Assembly (NCBI GenBank): GCA_902801485.1
Contig: CADCIP010000040.1
Span: 1-44,095 of the forward strand
Origin: an uncultured Bacteroidales bacterium
GTDB taxonomy: Bacteria; Bacteroidota; Bacteroidia; Bacteroidales; Bacteroidaceae
Direction: 5' to 3'
Length of the DNA stretch: 44,095 bases
In this document: positions 7,761 to 13,388 of the stretch, one piece after another
How positions within the stretch are numbered: the first letter of the stretch is position 1
Layout of the letters: each line of letters opens with the position of its first letter
Made by a program: the position numbers and the translations under genes
Notes under the pieces: generated by a model
What the model was told of the DNA's origin: nothing
The model's input: the letters and a program-made list of their open reading frames with translations, nothing else
Database searches by the model: none

Positions 7761-8521
7761 ATGATTTGTCGTCCATCGAGGAACTTGATGATGCGGTCTG
7801 TCTGGGCGGCCTGCTGTTCGTTGTGTGTTACCATTACGATGGTGCGGCCGTCCTCTCGGTTCAGCTTGTGCAGCAGTTCCATAATCTCGGCACCCATCTT
7901 AGAGTCGAGGTTACCTGTCGGCTCGTCGGCAAGGAGAATCTCGGGGTTGCCGATGATGGCGCGGGCGATGGCGACACGCTGACACTGACCGCCTGAGAGC
8001 TGAGTGGGACGATGCTTCATGCGATGACTGAGGCCCACACGTGCAATGACCTCCTTGGCGAGGCGCAGACGCTCGCTGCTGCGTACACCACGATAGATAA
8101 GGGGAATCTGCACGTTGTCCAGTACGTTGAGCGTTGAGATGAGGTGGAAGCTCTGGAACACGAAGCCCAGCGTCTTGTTGCGAATCTCTGCCATCTGGTT
8201 GTCGGAGAGCTTCGGGTCAATCTTCGTGCCGCAGAGTTCGATGGTGCCGCTCGTGGGTTCGTCCAAGAGGCCCATAATGTTGAGGAGCGTAGATTTGCCG
8301 CAGCCGGAGGGTCCCATGATGCTCAGGAACTCGCCCTTCTGCACTTCCAGGTTCACATTCTCCAACGCCTGTGTCTCCACTTCGTCAGTACGATAGATTT
8401 TGTTAATGCCAGTGAGCCTAATAACAGCCCCCTCCTGACCTCCCCCTTGGGGGAGGAACTCAGATGTTGTTAGACTTGGTTGATTCTGCTTGTTTACATT
8501 CTGTTCGGTGTTCATAATCAT
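7757..8521 (-). CDS. ABC transporter ATPase (LolD/MacB-type)
   Basis: A 254-residue nucleotide-binding protein of the LolD/MacB ATPase family, the only ATPase in the window for three permease pairs. Walker A GPSGCGKST is at residues 70-78, the signature LSGGQCQRV begins at 175, Walker B ILLADEP is near 195-201, and the H-loop histidine is in MVTHNEQ near 233. All key residues are intact. The signature has Cys where the family usually has Gln (LSGGQQQRV). The family normally begins around VIRLTGINKIYRT; here 32 extra residues precede it, and residues 21-32 are encoded by a palindromic repeat arm (8427-8459). No Met exists at the ancestral start, so the extension appears to be used. Confidence 0.93.
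   Translation of the reverse strand: MIMNTEQNVNKQNQPSLTTSEFLPQGGGQEGAVIRLTGINKIYRTDEVETQALENVNLEVQKGEFLSIMGPSGCGKSTLLNIMGLLDEPTSGTIELCGTKIDPKLSDNQMAEIRNKTLGFVFQSFHLISTLNVLDNVQIPLIYRGVRSSERLRLAKEVIARVGLSHRMKHRPTQLSGGQCQRVAIARAIIGNPEILLADEPTGNLDSKMGAEIMELLHKLNREDGRTIVMVTHNEQQAAQTDRIIKFLDGRQIM
8427..8459. repeat. Single palindromic arm inside the ABC ATPase gene
   Basis: A CCTCC/GGAGG palindrome of the same family as elements 1 and 5, translated in frame as part of EFLPQGGGQEGA in the ATPase. No matching inverted arm is close by; the nearest related sequence starts at 8691. Confidence 0.75.
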
Positions 8522-8809
8522 ATTATTTTAATGGTTTATAATTTCTTTGATTAGAAGTTAAAGAAGTTAGAGAAGTTATCGGCCTTTCGGCCTGAGAAGT
8601 TAAAGACGATGGTTTTACACGCACATAACGTTTAGCGGTTAGTGGTTAGCGGTTAGCGAATCCGTATTTCGTTTATCGTTTGGCCACTAGTTCCCCTCTC
8701 CTCGGAGCGAATGGGGTCTTTAGAGTAGCCACTAAATGTGGCTGCGGCCCCACAGAGGGGAGAGAGTTCCCACTCTCGACGGTGTTCGGGGTTAGGGGTG
8801 AGGCTTCTG
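8522..8809. other. Noncoding spacer with several repeat types between B3 and the ATPase
   Basis: No gene seen in these 288 bp inside the operon. It holds GAAGTTA-type 9-bp units (8554-8580), a GGCCTTTCGGCC hairpin (8581-8592), four heptamers of the TTAGCGG type (8632-8659), a hairpin AGCCAC-N5-GTGGCT (8727-8743) flanked by CCCCTC/GAGGGG sequence, and a degenerate palindromic arm resembling the CotH one (8755-8808). The hairpins could attenuate transcription between B3 and the ATPase (inference). Confidence 0.55.
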
Positions 8810-10147
8810 TTACTCTTCTCTTAACGATTCTGTTATTCTTGTATTGATTATCTTCAGGGCAGGAATCGTGGTGCCGATGAGGACGGTACATAATATAATA
8901 ATGTACACCACGCCGGAGACGATGAGGAAGTGCGGCCAGAAGTGATCGACCCAAGTGAGGTCAGAGAGAGGCGGCATGTTCAGTTGCGAAGTGTACATGT
9001 TGAAGGTCTCGAATCCGCCTTGCGTCTCGTACCCGCTATGGGCATAGTTCAGATAGATGATGCAGCCGATGACGACGGCAACGGTAGCCATTAAAGCTCC
9101 CTCGGCAAGGAACGACAGCAGCAGGCGCACCTTCGTTGCTCCGAAGGCACGCCGCACGCCGCATTCCTCGGTCCGACGCTTGGCCTGCAGCCACACTGTA
9201 CCAATGACGGCCAGGCTCAGGTTCACGAGGAAGAAGAAGGCCAGAGCGAGGTTCATGTTCGTCTCCTGCGGCAGACCATCCTGCAGGTCGTCAGCCAGAA
9301 GTGAGTCCTCGTAGGGCATGATCTTGCTGATACGCATGAAGGGTGTCTTTGCCAGAGCCATGACGTCGCCGGCATGTTCGTTTACATATCGCGCCGGCTT
9401 CACGCCTTTCCTGAGGCGAAGCACAAGGTATTTGGTATAGTAGTCGACCTGGGTTGGGGTGTAGAGCGTGCTGCGGGTGGAGCCGAAGCGCTCATGCTGC
9501 ACGTCCTCTACCACGCCGGCCACCGTCATGGGCTCCGGCGTGTTCTCTCCCTGACCTGGCTCCGTGATGCTTCGACCGACGACGCCTTCCGTCGTGCCGA
9601 AGATGGCTTTGGCTGCCGACTCGGAGAGCACCACCTGCCGCGACGTCCTTGTCAGCTCCGAAAGCTCTTCCGCTGAGGGGCTGCCCGGCAAGGTCCTGAG
9701 GCCGTAGGTCTCGAAGAAATGCCAGCCTTCGCAGAAGGTGATGCTGTAGATACCTATCGTGTCATGCTCCAGGCAAATGAGCCGCTGGCTGCCGTATCTG
9801 TGTGAAATTGTCGAATAAGGGTACTCGTAGCCATAGACATTTTCTACGTCATCCGTGGCTTTCAGTTTCTCTGCGAACCTCGGCAAGAATTCGTTCACAC
9901 GTTCTATAGCGACGGAGGAGTTTGTGCCGTCGGTGTCGTATATCCGCGTCACCTCGGCCAGGACGAGGCGGTCGCTGTCGTAGCCCACCGGCTGGTTCAT
10001 GTAGTAGAGGTTCACGACAGCCGGGTCCACGACGACCCAAGCGACGACGGTTATCACGACGAGTTCGAGGAAGAGCCAAATAGCCCCCCTCCCAACCTCC
10101 CCCCGGGGAGGGAGGAGATTTATGAATGATAGTTTATTCGTTTTCAT
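8810..10147 (-). CDS. MacB/FtsX-type ABC permease B3
   Basis: A 445-residue ABC permease paralogous to B1 and B2. A membrane segment near residues 22-45 (LFLELVVITVVAWVVVDP) is followed by a periplasmic domain and three C-terminal membrane segments, with RRAFGATKVRLLL in the FtsX loop position. It starts at an ATG in the loop of palindromic element 5, and residues 10-21 are encoded by one of its arms, exactly as in B1. Immediately after the arm the two proteins diverge (IWLFLELVVIT versus SWLALELILVT), so the shared first 21 residues reflect the element rather than general similarity. It is the most GC-rich gene of the operon. Confidence 0.88.
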   Translation of the reverse strand: MKTNKLSFINLLPPRGEVGRGAIWLFLELVVITVVAWVVVDPAVVNLYYMNQPVGYDSDRLVLAEVTRIYDTDGTNSSVAIERVNEFLPRFAEKLKATDDVENVYGYEYPYSTISHRYGSQRLICLEHDTIGIYSITFCEGWHFFETYGLRTLPGSPSAEELSELTRTSRQVVLSESAAKAIFGTTEGVVGRSITEPGQGENTPEPMTVAGVVEDVQHERFGSTRSTLYTPTQVDYYTKYLVLRLRKGVKPARYVNEHAGDVMALAKTPFMRISKIMPYEDSLLADDLQDGLPQETNMNLALAFFFLVNLSLAVIGTVWLQAKRRTEECGVRRAFGATKVRLLLSFLAEGALMATVAVVIGCIIYLNYAHSGYETQGGFETFNMYTSQLNMPPLSDLTWVDHFWPHFLIVSGVVYIIILCTVLIGTTIPALKIINTRITESLREE

Positions 10148-10213
10148 CTCTTTTGTTGTTATATTTCTTGTTAGTCTCTCCTCCCTCCTTGGGGGGAGGT
10201 CGGGAGGGGGGCT
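10083..10213. repeat. Paired-arm palindromic element 5 (A3/B3 junction)
   Basis: Arms at about 10083-10118 and 10175-10213 are inverted copies. The spacer contains the B3 start codon at 10147. The whole 131-bp block differs from element 1 (716-846) at about five positions. It abuts the A3 stop codon. Confidence 0.85.
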
Positions 10214-11572
10214 CTATCTCTTTTCCATCATAGATTCAACAATAGGTTTCCTTAAACTAAGCCAAGCCGGCAATAACGCGGAAAGCACGTTCAGCACAAG
10301 TATGGCGGCAAAGGCTCCGACGAAGAGCAACGGAGCGAAGAGCATCTCGCCCGTGACGATGGGCGACGAACCGACGGCGCTGCTGTCGAAGAACAAGCCC
10401 AGCAGGTCTGAGCGGAAAGCATAGATGCTGAGCCAGGCCACGATGAGACCGATGAGGCCGCCTATGCCGGTGAGCACAAGATTCTCCATGATGACCTGCC
10501 AGAGCAAGGCGGAGCGACGGGCGCCGAAGGTCTTGCGGACTGCCATCTCTGCTTTGCGTCGCTCCATCCTGCCTGCCACGATGCCGCACAGATTGAGCGC
10601 CGGCACGAAGAGCAGAATGAAGAGCAGGCCGGCGTAGTGCTTCACGACCTGCCAGGTGGACACGTCCTCGAGCAACGAACCATTGGAGCACTCGTTCCGC
10701 AAGGTGTGCATCGGGTGCGTCTCCATGGCGTTTGTCAGCCGGACAGTCCTTGTTGCGCCTTCCTCCATCCAGCCGACGCGAATCGCTCCCGACTGCGTGA
10801 GCCGCGCCGCAACCTCGTCCAGTTCGCGCTTGAGGGCTTGCAGTTGCTTGCCGTCCTTTACCGTCAGCACGATGCCAAGCGAGCCGCAGTAGGGATTGCC
10901 GCTGTGTGCGGTCTGTCGAAGCGTATAGGGCTTGAAGACCTGTATATGGCTGTCGGGCGTCAGACTGCTCGTGCCGCGCACCACACCCACGACGCGCACC
11001 GCCTCGCGGTTCTCGGTCTCCACCGTCCCGCCCACGGCTTTCACGCCCCGACCGAAGTAGCGCTCGGCAAAGTCATGGCTGACGACGCAGACCTTCTCGC
11101 GGTTCTCTACGTCCTGCTCCGTGAGCGGCCGGCCCTCGAGGAACTCATATTGGTAAATCTTGAAGAAGTCGGCGTTCGTGTAGTCGGTGATGGCCTCGAT
11201 GTACTCCTCCTTTCCCTTCACGGCACATTCGTTGCCGAAGTCCGAAATCCTCCCCGACCCTATCATCGCGAGCGTCGGGGCGCAATACTCGTAGTTCTTC
11301 GATGGCAGGAGCCACTCCTCGAATGCCTTCTCGCTGAAGCTATAGCCTGTCATGCCCATTGTCTTGCCGTCCTTCTCCATCTGAACCTCAATCATGTTCA
11401 GATAGACTGTCCGCGGGCGGTTCACCTCTGGGTAGATGGGTGCCAGCTTGATGTAATAAACCACCGCCATCACCATCGTGAAAGCAATTGCCATTGCCGT
11501 TCCTGCAATGTGTATGGCAGAGAACAGCTTTTCTTCGCGCATCATCAATAATACTTGTCTAATGTATTTCAT
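10214..11572 (-). CDS. MacB/FtsX-type ABC permease A3 (first gene of efflux operon)
   Basis: A 452-residue ABC permease, paralogue of A1 (both begin with an R-Q/S-x-L-x-M-MREEKL-type motif and end PIVESMM-x-K-K/R). An N-terminal membrane segment at about residues 17-41 is followed by a periplasmic domain, then three membrane segments. The FtsX loop reads RKTFGARRSALL. I use the ATG at 11572. The frame is open to a TTG at 11591-11593, but that codon would lie almost at the transcription start predicted from the sigma-54 promoter, and MKYIRQVLLMMREEKLF aligns with the start of A1. As first gene of the operon its level is set by that promoter. Confidence 0.88.
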   Translation of the reverse strand: MKYIRQVLLMMREEKLFSAIHIAGTAMAIAFTMVMAVVYYIKLAPIYPEVNRPRTVYLNMIEVQMEKDGKTMGMTGYSFSEKAFEEWLLPSKNYEYCAPTLAMIGSGRISDFGNECAVKGKEEYIEAITDYTNADFFKIYQYEFLEGRPLTEQDVENREKVCVVSHDFAERYFGRGVKAVGGTVETENREAVRVVGVVRGTSSLTPDSHIQVFKPYTLRQTAHSGNPYCGSLGIVLTVKDGKQLQALKRELDEVAARLTQSGAIRVGWMEEGATRTVRLTNAMETHPMHTLRNECSNGSLLEDVSTWQVVKHYAGLLFILLFVPALNLCGIVAGRMERRKAEMAVRKTFGARRSALLWQVIMENLVLTGIGGLIGLIVAWLSIYAFRSDLLGLFFDSSAVGSSPIVTGEMLFAPLLFVGAFAAILVLNVLSALLPAWLSLRKPIVESMMEKR

Positions 11573-11608
11573 TTGCAATTTACTTTTAAGCAATCCACAT
11601 TATATATA

Positions 11609-11624
11609 GCAAGAAGCGTGCCAA
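11609..11624 (-). promoter_or_regulatory. Sigma-54 (-24/-12) promoter of the efflux operon
   Basis: On the minus strand the sequence reads TTGGCACGCTTCTTGC. This is a full match to the sigma-54 consensus TTGGCACG-N4-TTGC, with exactly 10 bp between the -24 GG (11621-11622) and the -12 GC (11609-11610). The expected transcription start is near 11598, giving a leader of about 25 nt before the A3 ATG at 11572. Sigma-54 promoters need an NtrC-type activator; none is in the window. Confidence 0.85.
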
Positions 11625-11663
11625 ACTCGTAACTCTCTGAAAATCAGATATAGGATCAAAAAG

Positions 11664-11708
11664 AAGTGTCCATTTCCGGACACTTTGTTTGTTCGGAAAC
11701 GGACACTT
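11664..11708. promoter_or_regulatory. Tandem palindromic activator sites upstream of the sigma-54 promoter
   Basis: Site 1 (11664-11685) is a perfect palindrome AAGTGTCC-N6-GGACACTT. Site 2 (about 11687-11708) keeps one half perfectly (CGGACACTT) and has a weaker partner GTTCGG. Their centres are about 23 bp apart, near two helical turns, and lie roughly 75 and 100 bp upstream of the predicted start, where enhancer-binding response regulators usually bind. Confidence 0.7.
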
Positions 11709-11886
11709 GATTCACTTCTGATGTATCTGTCATTTCTATGGTTGAACGGTTTGTATATGTGTTAGCCATAACAGAAGAGAATATTCACAACCTTAACTTT
11801 TCTTAACTCGACAATATGAAGATTATAACCGGAAAAGACGTATTTTTGTCATTAAAATAATCATTTATATTAATAACTGAAGTTTC

Positions 11887-12033
11887 GGAAGTAAAAATGG
11901 AAGTTAAATTGGAAGTTATAAAAGGACAATACCATATAGGCAGACAGCATCCAACTCTATCGTCCAGCCAGTTTGCTGGCTTAAATTCCTGCGCGTAGCG
12001 CATAACTCCCTATTTAACTTCATCTTATAACTC
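11887..12033. repeat. GAAGTTA-type repeats in inverted orientation flanking two hairpins
   Basis: Three 12-bp units of the GGAAGTTAAATT type (11887-11922) face inverted versions at about 12002-12033 (AACTCC/AACTTC). Between them lie hairpins AGCCAG-N4-CTGGCT (11966-11981) and TGCGC-GTA-GCGCA (11990-12002). The block precedes the DUF4923 start by about 24 bp, so it may be its transcribed leader. Confidence 0.55.
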
Positions 12034-12056
12034 CAGAAACTTAAATTGATAAGGAT

Positions 12057-12713
12057 ATGAAAAAAAATGTATTGAAAGTGGCCTTCTTGGCCCTGGAAAT
12101 GATGCTTTGCACCCATGCAAATGCACAGTTGAGTGATATACTGAAGAATGCCGCCGGTACAGCCATAGACCAGGCAACAGGCAATTCCACTATCGGAAAA
12201 GTTGCAGGCGACCTGCTTGGCAACCTGTTAGGTACCACCGATGTATCGGAAAAGAGTCTGGTTGGCACTTGGACTTATTCCCAACCTGGCGTAGCCTTTG
12301 AGAGTGAGGATGTATTATCCAACATAGGCACCAGCGTAGTTAGCAGCAAGGTGGAGAAGACTATGCAGAACGGCCTAACCAAGGTGGGCTTTACAAGCGG
12401 CAAGGTAGTAATGACGTTAAACGAGGACAAAACAGGGACAATTACATACAACGGAAAGTCTGCAAAGATTAACTGGGCTGTTGATGGCACAAATCTGAAA
12501 CTGACCTTTCCCCTGCTTAATCAAGGTGTTACCATGAATACTAAACTGACGGGTAATGAACTTCAGGTAGCGATGAAATCCGATAAATTGCTGTCACTGG
12601 TCAATGCCATCACATCAAAAGTCGGTACCGTTAACAGCACATTAGGCACCCTGAATACCCTGACCAAGAACGTAAAGGGAATGTATATGGGATTGAAATT
12701 TACGAAGAAATAA
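12057..12713 (+). CDS. Secreted DUF4923 lipocalin-like protein
   Basis: A 218-residue protein with a signal peptide (residues about 1-24, ending THANAQ). A linker of Ala/Gly-rich helix (25-60) is followed by SLVGTWTYSQPGVAFESED, the entry motif of lipocalin-like DUF4923 proteins common in Prevotella and Bacteroides, and by alternating beta strands (VVMTLNEDKTGTITYNG, TNLKLTFPLL) to LGLKFTKK-like ending MGLKFTKK. It is probably periplasmic or surface-associated; its ligand is unknown. It stands alone between the divergent efflux operon and the convergent minus-strand block, and ends at a strong palindromic terminator. Confidence 0.75.
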   Translation: MKKNVLKVAFLALEMMLCTHANAQLSDILKNAAGTAIDQATGNSTIGKVAGDLLGNLLGTTDVSEKSLVGTWTYSQPGVAFESEDVLSNIGTSVVSSKVEKTMQNGLTKVGFTSGKVVMTLNEDKTGTITYNGKSAKINWAVDGTNLKLTFPLLNQGVTMNTKLTGNELQVAMKSDKLLSLVNAITSKVGTVNSTLGTLNTLTKNVKGMYMGLKFTKK

Positions 12714-12718
12714 GACCA

Positions 12719-12871
12719 GCCCCCTCCCCGTCCCTCCCCCGAGGAGGAGGGAGTAAGAGGCGCTTCTTATACCAGAAAAGGTTAGACAATTGTCTAACCT
12801 TTTCTGCGTTTATATAGAAAAATGTCAAGGAAATATCCCCCTCCTCCTCGGGGGAGGGACGGGAAGGGGGC
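12719..12871. repeat. Paired-arm palindromic element 6, enclosing a terminator
   Basis: Arms at 12719-12753 and 12836-12871 are near-perfect inverted copies of a GC-rich palindromic arm. They flank the terminator palindrome at 12774-12805. The left arm follows the DUF4923 stop codon and the right arm precedes the stop codon of the convergent gene at 12875. Confidence 0.85.
12774..12805. terminator. Bidirectional terminator palindrome
   Basis: A perfect 32-bp palindrome, AGAAAAGGTTAGAC joined to its complement through AATT, between convergent genes. The A-rich and T-rich outer ends suit termination in both directions. Confidence 0.75.
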
Positions 12872-12874
12872 TTT

Positions 12875-13318
12875 TTATTCCTCTTTCATCAGATCCTCGA
12901 AGAACTTATCCAGATCTTCCTCGAAACCTTCCAGCAACTGATGGTCTAAGACCACCGTCTCTTCCTTATCTATAATAACAAGGTCCTGCAGCGTTTCGTG
13001 ATCCTCGTCTATCAGCACAAAGGAGAAAGGCTGCAGGATACTCATCTTCTCCACTTCAGGACGCAAGTTCTGAATACACTTGCGCAGGATAGAAGCTACC
13101 TGATCATAGAAGTCCTCCTCCTTGCTCTTTATCCATTCCTCTACCACACAACGGTCCAACTCTTCGTCGTCATCGTTGTAGGTGCGTATCTCACCCGTGT
13201 AATTACTAACCAGCATGTGTATGTCGGTCATCAAAGGATCAGCATCCTGTGGGAACTTGGCAATCACCTTCCTAAGTGCTCGCTCAATCTGCTGAATGGT
13301 TTGCTGTGAAGCTTTCAT
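12875..13318 (-). CDS. Small acidic conserved protein downstream of secA
   Basis: A 147-residue strongly acidic protein without signal peptide or membrane segment, so probably cytoplasmic. It is mostly helical in appearance, with an Asp/Glu run near residues 49-53 (DDDEELD) and an acidic C-terminus (GFEEDLDKFFEDLMKEE). I recognise no domain. It lies 70 bp downstream of secA on the same strand, separated by an AACGNN run, and may be cotranscribed. A role in protein export is only guilt by association. Confidence 0.6.
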   Translation of the reverse strand: MKASQQTIQQIERALRKVIAKFPQDADPLMTDIHMLVSNYTGEIRTYNDDDEELDRCVVEEWIKSKEEDFYDQVASILRKCIQNLRPEVEKMSILQPFSFVLIDEDHETLQDLVIIDKEETVVLDHQLLEGFEEDLDKFFEDLMKEE

Positions 13319-13336
13319 GGAGTTTTGCTTTAATTT

Positions 13337-13364
13337 TAACGTAAACGATAACGATAACGTTAAC
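13337..13364. repeat. AACGNN hexamer run downstream of secA
   Basis: Tandem hexamers of the AACGAT/AACGTT type, followed by CAATTCT repeats up to about 13385. The same hexamers occur upstream of secA and inside lptC. Confidence 0.8.
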
Positions 13365-13388
13365 TAATATTTCTCAATTCTCAATTTA

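Larger units (their letters stand above)
11594..12056. other. Divergent intergenic region (efflux operon / DUF4923 gene)
   Basis: No gene seen. It carries the sigma-54 promoter and its two upstream palindromes on the left, a possible plus-strand promoter near 11841-11848 (TATTTTTG), and a repeat-rich leader for the DUF4923 gene on the right. Confidence 0.6.

Noticed and set aside
8673-8954. A 93-codon minus-strand frame overlapping the end of permease B3
   Set aside because: It is out of frame with B3 and consists mainly of B3 antisense-frame and repeat sequence.
10637-11551. A 304-codon plus-strand open frame opposite permease A3
   Set aside because: It mirrors the A3 coding sequence, has no family features, and A3 has clear paralogues in the window.
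12790-12975. A 61-codon plus-strand frame downstream of the DUF4923 gene
   Set aside because: It runs through the terminator, a palindromic arm (peptide PLLLGGGTGRG) and the antisense of the next gene; it is repeat translation.
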